Shown piece by piece: positions 8,363 through 15,926 of a DNA stretch of 64,000 nt; the stretch's first letter is position 1, and each line of letters opens with the position of its first letter. The notes under the pieces were generated by a model that saw only the letters and a list, made by a program, of their open reading frames with translations, was not told the origin of the DNA and made no database searches. Both the position numbers and the translations under genes were made by a program. The stretch covers positions 62,001 through 126,000 of the forward strand of contig NZ_FRAS01000012.1 of the NCBI RefSeq assembly GCF_900142395.1. The letters run 5' to 3'. This stretch comes from Hymenobacter psychrotolerans DSM 18569. GTDB taxonomy: Bacteria > Bacteroidota > Bacteroidia > Cytophagales > Hymenobacteraceae.

Positions 8363-9268
8363 CTATTCGTTATACAGGTATATACCTTCTTTTAGTCTAA
8401 TAACCCCTCTGGCTTTTACCTCATCTATCTTATCCTTTTTATTTAGAGGGTAATATGTTTCAAGTCTGTGAATCTTCTTTGCATTGGCATGAGTGCTTTC
8501 ATTAATTAATTTTGTATGCACTGCAAAAATATCTCCCGCAAGATCTTTTTTAAAATAAAAGGTTAGCTCTTTAGAATTATCTCTAGTTACAGAATCTGGA
8601 ATAACAGAAAATAAATGCTTCACGTTATCAATGACTTGCTCTAGGCTTGTCATATTAAGCTGAGACTTAGCTGATTCCAAATCTATTTGCAAGAAGCCGT
8701 TTCTAATCACATGCCTATTCAAAATATGCATGATAGATACCTTGTCAAACCGTATTGCCATGCCACGAAAGGCAATGTCCAATGTGGGGAGGTTGTGCTT
8801 GGCTAGATAGTCGTGATATAACCTGTCGGAGCGAATTCTCAGGTATTCCATCTTTGCCTTCAGATCGTTTGACTTCTGTATCAAATCCTCCCCAGAGTAT
8901 TTCCTTTTAATTTCTTTCAATTCTATATTATATTCTTTTCTTACTTGTCTAATAAAGTCATCTGAGCTATTTGAATCGTACTTGGCCTCGAAATCCGCAA
9001 CCCTCTTTGCAAGCTCAGCTACATGGTCGTAGTTTCTAGCTCTTGTGCTTATTACAGGATTGGGGGAAGCTTTTAGATAAAATCCCGTTATAAATGTTTG
9101 ATCTGCACATAGGGCTTGGTACTTTTTGAATACGCCAGGATCATCGGATTGCGCTCCTATCAGAAATAAGCACAATCCTTCCTCCTCTTCATAAGTCAAC
9201 GTCTTACCATTATTTGCTTTTTCAAGGGCTTTTTCAATGGATACCCCATTCATGACCGGAAGGCTCAT
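8363..9268 (-). CDS. Protein of unknown function in recombinase operon
   Basis: 301 aa and AT-rich compared with its neighbours. I do not recognise the family with confidence. The N-terminal 100 residues are helical with SIEKALEKANNGKTLTYEEEEG. A charged coiled-coil-like stretch follows (about 95-150, rich in K/E). The C-terminal 130 residues have mixed alpha/beta character and a conserved-looking HILNRH motif with FYFKKDLAGDIFAVHTK. HxxxRH-type signatures occur in phage-encoded RelE/barnase-like nuclease domains, but this is only a hint. Its ATG overlaps the end of the serine recombinase by 4 bp, so the two are translationally coupled. The low GC content points to separate acquisition. Confidence 0.6.
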   Translation of the reverse strand: MSLPVMNGVSIEKALEKANNGKTLTYEEEEGLCLFLIGAQSDDPGVFKKYQALCADQTFITGFYLKASPNPVISTRARNYDHVAELAKRVADFEAKYDSNSSDDFIRQVRKEYNIELKEIKRKYSGEDLIQKSNDLKAKMEYLRIRSDRLYHDYLAKHNLPTLDIAFRGMAIRFDKVSIMHILNRHVIRNGFLQIDLESAKSQLNMTSLEQVIDNVKHLFSVIPDSVTRDNSKELTFYFKKDLAGDIFAVHTKLINESTHANAKKIHRLETYYPLNKKDKIDEVKARGVIRLKEGIYLYNE

Positions 9269-9846
9269 TGTATTAAGTATTTAGATACGGTACTAGGTGA
9301 AAGTCCCAGGGCGGTGGCAATGGCCCGGTTCGAAATGCCAGTGGCCTTCAGCCGCTGCACTTGGGCCTGCTTATAGGTGTCGACACCCGGCCGGCCCAGC
9401 ACCTTGCCTTTGGCCACGGCCTTCGACAGCCCAGCCTTGGTTCGCTCCCCGAGTCGCACCCGCTCCTGCTTGGCAATAGTAGCCAGGATGCTGATGATAG
9501 CATCCTTGAACATGCCCGTCGAGTCCAGGTACTGCTCGGTGTAGCTCTTGAACTGCACGCCTGAGTGCGAAAGACGCTGCAGGTGGTTGAGCGTTTCGAT
9601 AACACCCTCCCGGCTGAAGCGGTCCAGCGCCCAGAACAGCACCACATCGAAACGGCGCTGGTGGGCATCGGTGAAGAGTTGCTTGAATTGCGGCCGCTCG
9701 GCCTTGCCGCCCGATTCGGTGTCGAGGTACTCTTTATAGATAGAGTAGCCCAGCCGCTCGGCGAAGGCCCGCAGCTCACGCAGCTGGTTTTCATTGTCCT
9801 GCCCTTTGTCACGAGTGCTCACGCGTGCATAAATGGCAGCTTTCAT
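9265..9846 (-). CDS. Serine recombinase (resolvase/invertase family)
   Basis: Small serine recombinase of 193 aa. The N-terminal catalytic domain (1-140) has nucleophile Ser10 in IYARVST, the FDVVLFWALDRFSRE block with the catalytic Arg residues, and the long E helix (MFKDAIISILATIAKQER). A short C-terminal HTH (SNRAIATALGLSPSTVSKYL) binds DNA. The size matches resolvase/invertase enzymes, not large phage integrases. It is the middle gene of three tightly overlapping minus-strand genes. Its codon use is GC-rich, unlike both partners. It could resolve, invert or move the cassette, or act on the nearby inverted repeats at 10279-10388; no invertible tail-fibre segment is evident. Confidence 0.9.
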   Translation of the reverse strand: MKAAIYARVSTRDKGQDNENQLRELRAFAERLGYSIYKEYLDTESGGKAERPQFKQLFTDAHQRRFDVVLFWALDRFSREGVIETLNHLQRLSHSGVQFKSYTEQYLDSTGMFKDAIISILATIAKQERVRLGERTKAGLSKAVAKGKVLGRPGVDTYKQAQVQRLKATGISNRAIATALGLSPSTVSKYLIQ

Positions 9847-10244
9847 TAGAGTCCTGCGTTTGGAAAGAATTCGTGAAACCGTTCCTTATTAACGTAGTAA
9901 TTAGCCATTTTAGTGACTGAGCTTATCTCTTCTAAGCTATGTTCTTGTTCGGTATTATCTATTGCTACAAATCTGTTCTCTCCTTTGTATTTGAGATAGG
10001 CATCTGCCCCGTCCTTTAGAGAAACCACGTCCAACTCGTAGAAGGGCGTTGTTATTCCTGCTTTCATAAACCCAAGGGTTATGTGGTGCTGTTTGCGAAA
10101 CGATTCCTTCTCCAAATTCTGCGGTTCAAAATTCCGAACCCCAATAAGATTAGCCAGTGCATCCCAAGATTTCAGAGATACAGAATCTGAGTTCTTATCA
10201 TTTTGCCAAACCATCAGGTGTGGAAGTGAGCTAGAGGCTGCCAT
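9846..10244 (-). CDS. Protein of unknown function, first gene of recombinase operon
   Basis: 132 aa, AT-rich, no signal peptide or membrane segment. It reads as a soluble mixed alpha/beta protein (KSWDALANLIGVRNFEPQNLEKESFRKQHH; YLKYKGENRFVAIDNTEQEHSLEEISSV). No family is recognised. Its last base overlaps the recombinase start (TAATG type), so the three genes form one operon. A TAGCTTTA box sits 22 bp upstream, inside a region of nested inverted repeats. Confidence 0.6.
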   Translation of the reverse strand: MAASSSLPHLMVWQNDKNSDSVSLKSWDALANLIGVRNFEPQNLEKESFRKQHHITLGFMKAGITTPFYELDVVSLKDGADAYLKYKGENRFVAIDNTEQEHSLEEISSVTKMANYYVNKERFHEFFPNAGL

Positions 10245-10278
10245 GTGCTAGAAAAACGGATGAGCCTAAAGCTACAAA

Positions 10279-10388
10279 AACCCCGTCCAAAAAAGGGTAT
10301 GAAAAACGCTCCCAAGAAACCGCGTTTTTGAGTGCGTAGAGCAGGGTACTAAAAGTGTCCAAGAATCGACCGGTTTTTGGACGGGGTT
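10279..10388. repeat. Nested inverted repeats upstream of the recombinase operon
   Basis: The outer arms AACCCCGTCCAAAAA (10279-10293) and TTTTTGGACGGGGTT (10374-10388) are perfect 15-bp complements. Inside them AAAAACGC (10302-10309) and GCGTTTTT (10322-10329) form a second pair. The outer left arm lies just upstream of the TAGCTTTA box (10267-10274, minus strand) of the 10244 operon. It is a candidate recombination site or operator for the serine recombinase. Nothing else was recognised in 10245-10457 except the terminator. Confidence 0.7.
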
Positions 10389-10392
10389 GCTC

Positions 10393-10429
10393 AAAACAAA
10401 ACTGCCCCACCCGGGAAGGCGAGGCAGTC
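10393..10429 (-). terminator. Terminator of the 89-aa gene
   Basis: Minus strand: ACTGCCTCGCC / GGGTGGGGCAGT stem with one internal mismatch, then TTTTGTTTT. It lies 29 bp after the 10458 stop. Confidence 0.7.
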
Positions 10430-10457
10430 AGAAGCGGTCACGAGCAGCGAGTAGAAG

Positions 10458-10727
10458 TTAGTCTGCCACCTGTATCTCCTTAATACTGTCAAGGGCCGTG
10501 GCCAGATCAGCGACCAGATTGAACATGCGGCGCAGAGTAGCCGCATCCTGTTGCTGTTCGGGCTCACGCATCAGGTAGTTGGAGAGCTGGTGTAATTCGC
10601 CTACCAAGTGCTCCCGGTCACCATTATGCTTTGCGTACAGCATCGACATAAAGGGACGCACATCTATAACGGATTTCGATACAGGGTCCACAACGGGTAG
10701 CGGACCATCAGGAAGTTGGGGCACCAT
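10458..10727 (-). CDS. Small phage protein, paralogue of the 96-aa protein at 21441-21731
   Basis: 89 aa, function unknown. From residue 13 to the end it aligns without gaps to the protein at 21441-21731: VDPVSKSVIDVRPFMSMLY against TDPATRNELDMQPFLKLLY, then HLVGELHQLSNYLM against YLVEALEELSHYLI, and ATALDSI against TTAIDSI. It is predicted mostly helical and is likely cytosolic. It lies downstream of the tape-measure gene after a 147-bp gap and has its own terminator. The gap contains no copy of the late promoter; an AT-rich stretch (TTTATAATACTTTTAG) may serve. The duplicated pair brackets the tail operon, which suggests a role in virion assembly, but this is inference. Confidence 0.75.
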   Translation of the reverse strand: MVPQLPDGPLPVVDPVSKSVIDVRPFMSMLYAKHNGDREHLVGELHQLSNYLMREPEQQQDAATLRRMFNLVADLATALDSIKEIQVAD

Positions 10728-10874
10728 AAGTAAAAAGAAAAGGGTGAGGGGCTGGGCGTTGCTCTTGCTAACATATTTAGTATAGTGCTAAAAGTATTAT
10801 AAAGTTTCGGAAAGTGTTTCCCTCTGCTTCATTATCCGTCAAGATCCTACCCTTCTAATCCTCAGGGAGGCACG

Positions 10875-13800
10875 CTAATCGCCCTTTCGAATGGCCGACT
10901 GCGCCTTCAGCGTTGACAACTGCTGCTGGCTCTTTTGCAGTTCCTGCAGACTCAGCTTTACCTCCAGTTCCCGCTGCCATTGGTCGATGCGGGCATTTTG
11001 CAGGCGCTGCTCTACCAGGATGTCCTGCAGCAGCTGCACGGTTTCCGTCGTCGCGGAACCCGTGGGCAGTAAGTCCGCCACCATCCTCCGGCCGCCACCA
11101 TCCGTCGTGGCCCCGCCTTCCGCGTAGCCGCGTAGTCGCCGGGCCTCCAGCCAGCTTTCAACGGCCAGCACCTGCGGGTCGGCCCGCATCCACTTCGGTA
11201 TCACGTACTCATCCTCGTGCACAATGCCGGCTACGGCGAAACCAGTATTGTCGACGAGTCGGCCACTGGCCCCGACACGCATATCCGACAGGTTCATCAT
11301 GTTGCTGAACGCCTGAGCACCCTGCGCACCAGCCATCATGCCGGCTCCAGTGCGCCCACCCTCGGCAAAGCTGAATTTCTGCAGCTTGGTCAGGGCAAAC
11401 GTCGTGCGGGCCACGGCCAAACCGGTCTGCAGCGCCCCGATAATAGCGCCCACTGTCCCCCCTGTTGGGCCGTTGGCCGGGTTTTCAGCCGCATACCGCC
11501 AGATTGCGGCCACTTCCTGCGCCCCATCCATGATTAGCTTCGCCCCGCTCAGGGCCGTGTACATATTGTGGTGCTTCTTCCGGGCCGCTTCGTCCTGGAA
11601 CAGAATGTCGATAGTGGTCTGCAGGGCCGCGCTGCCAAACTTAAGCGTCATGTCGACGGCATCCATCTTGGCTTTCTCGCGCTTCTTGGTGTTGTCCTCT
11701 ATCTCCTTATTGTGCTCCTTTTCCAGCTTGGTTAGCTCACGCCGGGTTTTCATGTAGAGCGTGGTGGTTTTGCCACCATGCGCTGCCTCCATTTCCAGTT
11801 TGGCTTCCAATGACCGGCGCTTCGACTCATACAAGGCCAGGTCGCGCGACTCCTCGGACAGTAGCATCTCGTCGAACATCACTTGAATGGCCAGCTCCCG
11901 GTCCTGCTGAGCGGCATCCTCGTCGAGCAGACTCTTTTCGAAGCGGGTTTTGGCATCCTCGTCGGCCTTGGTCTGATACTTCTCCGACAACGCGGCCAAC
12001 TCCCGGTTCTGCTCATCCCGGATGGCCATCAACTGCTGCTGCTGCTGGGCCTCGGTGCCTTCTACCAGCGCCGCTTTACGGCGGTACTTGAGCCGCACCC
12101 CCGCTATTTCACGCTCATGGTCGTCTTCGATGGCCAGCACCCGCGCATCTTCCAGCTTCATTTCCAGTGCCACCTGTGCCTGCAGGGCTTTCAGCCGGGC
12201 CAGATCGGCTTTGTCCTGCGCTGCAGCGACTTTCTTCAGCCGCGCTTCCCGGTCCTTGTCTGCTTTGGCCTCATCCGCTTCCGTCATGCCCGTCCCGGCT
12301 GCCCTGCGCGTGGGAGCCTCATTTCCCCCGTTGCTCGACGTGGCGCTGGCGCTGGCCGAGCTGTCGCCGGCAGCCAGTGCTGCGGCAAACGCCCGGTTGT
12401 ATTCCTCGCCGGCCGTGGTGCCGATTTTTCCGAACTCTGCCTTGGCTCCCGCGAAGTCGCGGTTCAGGATGCGCTGCCACGCCCGGCCGATTACGCCGAA
12501 GCTGGCCTCGGCTGCCGCCGAAAACCCGGCGAAATAAGCCGGCCCGTTGGTGAGCAGCGCGTAGAGCGTGCGGACCGGGGCCGTCATCACCTGCAGCGCG
12601 GCCCGCGCCAGCTCCGATTTCTTGGCCCACTCCACCAGGGCCACGGTGATGTCGGCCAGCACGCCCCACAGGGCTTTGGTTGGCGCGAAAATCAGCCGGA
12701 AGATTGCGCCCAGCGCCTCCCCGACTCCTTTGGCCGTAGTGCCTTCCTGGCTGATCAGGCCCAGCGACTGGCCCAGATCCAGCAGCGAAGCCCAGATGCG
12801 CTGCACCGGCTCGGCCAGTTCCCGGAACGTGGCTCCCAGCGAGACGAGCAAGGTGTAGAGCACCGTCATGGCCCTGTTGGTCACCGTGCTCATCATCGTG
12901 CCACCGCCCTCAAACGCCTTCGCCAACTCGTTCTGCGCGTCGGCAAGCTCCTTTTCCGAGCGGAGCTGCTCCCGCTGCCGCTGCACGTAGACGTTGGTTT
13001 TATCAACCAGCTCATCCACGCCCCCGCCCACGTTGCGCAGGGACTTCAGATAGTCGAGGCCCGCATCCTCGCCCGGCCCGCCGAACACGTCGGCCACCAC
13101 GGTCTGCAGCTGCGATGCGGGAATCTTGGTGTCGTTCATCTCCTGCGAGATGCGGCGCAGCGCCTCTATCGACGTCATGCTGCCGGAATTCACGCCCTCC
13201 AGAATCTCTTTGGTGAATTCCGGCCCGAAGGCGGCGTACAGGGCATCCTTGGTAGACTTGGTCTGCTCCGTAATGCGCAGCCCGAATTCTTTCACTACGT
13301 CGGCCCCCTTATCGGAGAAGATACCGCCCGTCACCGACTGCGAAATGATGCCGATGGCTTCGTTGGCACTCACGCCGGCAGCCTTGAACTGCGGCCCGTA
13401 TTCCTTCACCTGGTCGAGAAACTCGCCCGACGCATCAGCCCCCGACAAAAAGCCCTGCTCAATCAGGCGCATGGCTTCCTGCTGGCTTACGCCCATCGTT
13501 TTGCTGAGCGAGTTGCTGGCTACCAGCACCTCGTTGAAATCCTTGCCGAAGGTGCGGGCCACGGCCATCACCGAACTGGTAAGCCCGTCCAGCTCCGCGC
13601 CCGTCGCGCCTGTCAGCCCGTTGATGCTGGAGCGCAGCGTCTGCACTTCCTTGGTGGTCTGAATGACTTCCGCCCCCAGTTCCTTAATGCCGTCGATGAT
13701 AGCTTCCGCGCCCACCGTTACGCCCGCAAAGGCCATAGCCTGCTGGAACACGCTGGCGGACTCCTTCACCTGGCCCAGCTCCTTGCGCACATCACCGACG

Positions 13801-13979
13801 CGCTCCTTCAGGTCGCGGTAGTCCTGCAGCAGCTTGGCCCGGCCCGGATCATCGGCCGAGAGCTTCTTGAACTGATTGTAGAGCACGGCGGCTGCCGCGT
13901 CCATCTCCTTCAGACTGGCATTTACTTTCTGCCCATTAACGACGATTTCTATCGTTCTCTTTTCGGTTTCACCAGCCAT
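10875..13979 (-). CDS. Tail tape measure protein
   Basis: 1034 aa. Sets tail length and is threaded through the tail tube. The N-terminus (IEIVVNGQKVNASLKEMDAAAAVLYNQ) and the following TMP core (QTTKEVQTLRSSINGLTG ... VKEYGPQFKAAGVSANEAIGIISQ) match the TP901-1/tail-length family. The middle has hydrophobic segments (about 360-500), and residues 590-790 are long charged coiled coil (KADKDREARLKKVAAAQDKADLARLKAL). It ends with a Gly/Ala-rich region and a C-terminal helix. Ten bp separate it from the upstream 156-aa gene. Length would predict a tail of roughly 150 nm by the usual 1.5 angstrom-per-residue rule (inference). Confidence 0.92.
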   Translation of the reverse strand: MAGETEKRTIEIVVNGQKVNASLKEMDAAAAVLYNQFKKLSADDPGRAKLLQDYRDLKERVGDVRKELGQVKESASVFQQAMAFAGVTVGAEAIIDGIKELGAEVIQTTKEVQTLRSSINGLTGATGAELDGLTSSVMAVARTFGKDFNEVLVASNSLSKTMGVSQQEAMRLIEQGFLSGADASGEFLDQVKEYGPQFKAAGVSANEAIGIISQSVTGGIFSDKGADVVKEFGLRITEQTKSTKDALYAAFGPEFTKEILEGVNSGSMTSIEALRRISQEMNDTKIPASQLQTVVADVFGGPGEDAGLDYLKSLRNVGGGVDELVDKTNVYVQRQREQLRSEKELADAQNELAKAFEGGGTMMSTVTNRAMTVLYTLLVSLGATFRELAEPVQRIWASLLDLGQSLGLISQEGTTAKGVGEALGAIFRLIFAPTKALWGVLADITVALVEWAKKSELARAALQVMTAPVRTLYALLTNGPAYFAGFSAAAEASFGVIGRAWQRILNRDFAGAKAEFGKIGTTAGEEYNRAFAAALAAGDSSASASATSSNGGNEAPTRRAAGTGMTEADEAKADKDREARLKKVAAAQDKADLARLKALQAQVALEMKLEDARVLAIEDDHEREIAGVRLKYRRKAALVEGTEAQQQQQLMAIRDEQNRELAALSEKYQTKADEDAKTRFEKSLLDEDAAQQDRELAIQVMFDEMLLSEESRDLALYESKRRSLEAKLEMEAAHGGKTTTLYMKTRRELTKLEKEHNKEIEDNTKKREKAKMDAVDMTLKFGSAALQTTIDILFQDEAARKKHHNMYTALSGAKLIMDGAQEVAAIWRYAAENPANGPTGGTVGAIIGALQTGLAVARTTFALTKLQKFSFAEGGRTGAGMMAGAQGAQAFSNMMNLSDMRVGASGRLVDNTGFAVAGIVHEDEYVIPKWMRADPQVLAVESWLEARRLRGYAEGGATTDGGGRRMVADLLPTGSATTETVQLLQDILVEQRLQNARIDQWQRELEVKLSLQELQKSQQQLSTLKAQSAIRKGD

Positions 13980-13989
13980 ACGACTTTAC

Positions 13990-14460
13990 TTATAAGTTAA
14001 CCTCGATTGATTTTGGAAGGCCCATGCTCACCGTGGCGATGAGCGTGCGGCCACTGATATCACTCATTAATTCCCCCAGGCGGTGCTGCTCCCGCGCCAG
14101 CTGGCGGCTCTGCCAGCGCTTGGCCTTGCGCTGGTGGCGGTGCAGCTTGCCCTTGCCGTTGCGCAGACGCCGGTAGTCGGCCCCCTGGTCCTTGGTCACG
14201 CCCGCCCCCATACCGCGCCCCACGCCCATGTCGACGTACATGCCCTGCAGGGCGTACACCAGGCGCAGCTTCAGCTCATCGCCGCCCGCCGCACCGACGA
14301 GTGCGCCCCGGAAGCTCTCGTACAGCTCGCCGGTGGAGCCGATTTTGAGCTTCTTTATATTGGCCCGGAAATTCTGGATCGTGATATCCAGCCAGGCCAA
14401 TGCCACCCGCTGCCGCTCAGCCGCTATATCCGGCCCCTGTTCCTGCTGCGGCCCGCTCAT
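13990..14460 (-). CDS. Phage tail-associated protein, unknown
   Basis: 156 aa from the ATG at 14460, which overlaps the upstream stop by 4 bp (ATGA). A longer frame to 14535 exists but would run into the upstream gene. The sequence has a helical N-terminus (ALAWLDITIQNFRANIKKLKIG), a Gly-rich centre (LQGMYVDMGVGRGMGAG) and a strongly basic segment (KGKLHRHQRKAKRWQSRQ). It shows weak resemblance to minor tail or completion proteins that act on ring surfaces, but no family is assigned. The position directly before the tape measure in a compact tail operon supports a structural or assembly role. Confidence 0.7.
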   Translation of the reverse strand: MSGPQQEQGPDIAAERQRVALAWLDITIQNFRANIKKLKIGSTGELYESFRGALVGAAGGDELKLRLVYALQGMYVDMGVGRGMGAGVTKDQGADYRRLRNGKGKLHRHQRKAKRWQSRQLAREQHRLGELMSDISGRTLIATVSMGLPKSIEVNL

Positions 14461-15926
14461 CGCACCTCGTGGTAAAGGATAGTGGCCCTGCCCAGCTTGC
14501 GCTGCACGTCTATCGTGAGGCTGATCTGCTTCCACAGGCGCAGGTGCGCGTCGACCATTTCCAGCCGGCCCGGATCGAGGCTGCGCAGATCCGCCAGGTT
14601 GAAGGGCATCTCGTACTCAGTCTCCATTGCCCGGCTCCGGAACGCATACCACGCCTTGCCGAACTGCTCATGCAGCCCCTCGGCCCCGTCCCAGAGCAGG
14701 GTGAGCTGCCCGGCCTGGGTGCCCCCGTAGCTCACATTGCCCGACGAGCCCAGCGGATATTGCCCGGCCCGGCTGTCCTGCTGCATGCCCCGGTTGAAGA
14801 GCAGCCGCAGGCCCGTTTTGCTTTCCGAGCCCAGCCCATACGCCTCGGACGCACCCTTCGCGCTGATAGCCGGCACCAGCCACTCGCGGCCGGCGACCAG
14901 CGGGTCTTCTTCCACCACCATGTGCAGCGTGCCGGCTTCCACAGTGATTTCCTCCCCTCCCGCCCCGAGGCGCAGCTTCTGCCAACTCGTGTCGAGCACG
15001 TCGTCCAGGTCGTCGTTGTCGTCCGGACTCTGCACCAGCACCCAGCCGTTGGTGCGGTTGGGCACACTGCGCAGCAGCTGGCCGCTGCGCTCCTGGTAGT
15101 CGGTGCGGGCCAGCTCCCGCCCCAGCCGGCGAATGCGCAGCACGCGCCGCTGGGTGTCGAACTGGTAGCCCAGCGTGAACAAGCCCTGCAGGGCCAGCAG
15201 CAGCGCGGCCACCGTGATGGTGGGCACGTGGCGGGCCAGTATGACCGTCGCCGGCACCAGCCCGTCGCTGTCCTCATGCGCCCGGTCACTGTAGATGGCC
15301 AGCGTCTGAATTTCCGGCTCGTCGAGAAACTCGCCCACTACCGTCCAGCCGAAGTGCTGCATGACTTTCCGTAGGACCGACACCAGGTAGGGCTGCGGCG
15401 CGAAGGCGTGCTGCACGCTGCTGCCGATGGGGTAGCCGGCCGGTCCGTAGTAGTTGAGGATGCCCTTGAAATCCTTGTTTTTATCGCCGTAGAACTCCGG
15501 ATTGCGCACCGGCAGCAGCGCGTAATCCGGCCCCGTGTTGGTACGCAGAAACGGCACCTCACCCAGGTCCAGATCGGAAATCAGCACGCCCTTTATCTGC
15601 TCCCGTAACGCGCCGGCATCGGCGGCGAAGTTGTAGGAAAGCTGCTTTTTGGCCTCGTCGCAGTCGATGTACTTCAGCGCCCCCAACTGCCAGAGCGGCC
15701 CGTCAATGAAGAGCTGCACCGGCAGCGGAGCTGGCCCGCCACTGGCTTTGGAACGGTGCGGAAAGCCGAGCCCGCGCAGGTTGTCGCGGGTCCAGCTGAA
15801 GCCAAACGGCAGCGACGTGGTGCCGGGAATGGATTCCTCCTCGAAATAGGGGTTGTTGATTTCCAGGCTGAGCGAGTCGCCCGCCAGCTGCAGCTCCTCG
15901 CCGCCCATCGTGAGCATCCGGATCAT
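14457..15926 (-). CDS. Putative tail tip/baseplate hub protein
   Basis: 489 aa. The N-terminal segment MIRMLTMGGEELQLAGDSLSLEINNPYFEEESIPGTT (given in part) with SLPFGFSWTRDNLRGLGFP resembles Bacteroidota prophage proteins placed between tape measure and tail-tip genes. A beta-rich middle domain (LRVLRI-type strands: RRVLRIRRLGRELARTDYQ) and a C-terminal beta domain follow. The family function is not established from sequence. It overlaps the upstream gene by 4 bp and the downstream gene by 4 bp. A hub/distal-tail role is inferred from location. Confidence 0.65.
   Translation of the reverse strand: MIRMLTMGGEELQLAGDSLSLEINNPYFEEESIPGTTSLPFGFSWTRDNLRGLGFPHRSKASGGPAPLPVQLFIDGPLWQLGALKYIDCDEAKKQLSYNFAADAGALREQIKGVLISDLDLGEVPFLRTNTGPDYALLPVRNPEFYGDKNKDFKGILNYYGPAGYPIGSSVQHAFAPQPYLVSVLRKVMQHFGWTVVGEFLDEPEIQTLAIYSDRAHEDSDGLVPATVILARHVPTITVAALLLALQGLFTLGYQFDTQRRVLRIRRLGRELARTDYQERSGQLLRSVPNRTNGWVLVQSPDDNDDLDDVLDTSWQKLRLGAGGEEITVEAGTLHMVVEEDPLVAGREWLVPAISAKGASEAYGLGSESKTGLRLLFNRGMQQDSRAGQYPLGSSGNVSYGGTQAGQLTLLWDGAEGLHEQFGKAWYAFRSRAMETEYEMPFNLADLRSLDPGRLEMVDAHLRLWKQISLTIDVQRKLGRATILYHEVR

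Noticed and set aside
8363..10388. Tail-fibre invertible region controlled by the serine recombinase
   Set aside because: No fibre gene lies next to the recombinase and the inverted repeats enclose only about 80 bp of non-coding DNA.
11883..14000. 705-aa open frame antisense to the tape measure gene
   Set aside because: Composition follows the codon shadow of the tape measure; no start signal or domain; would lie opposite a certain late gene.
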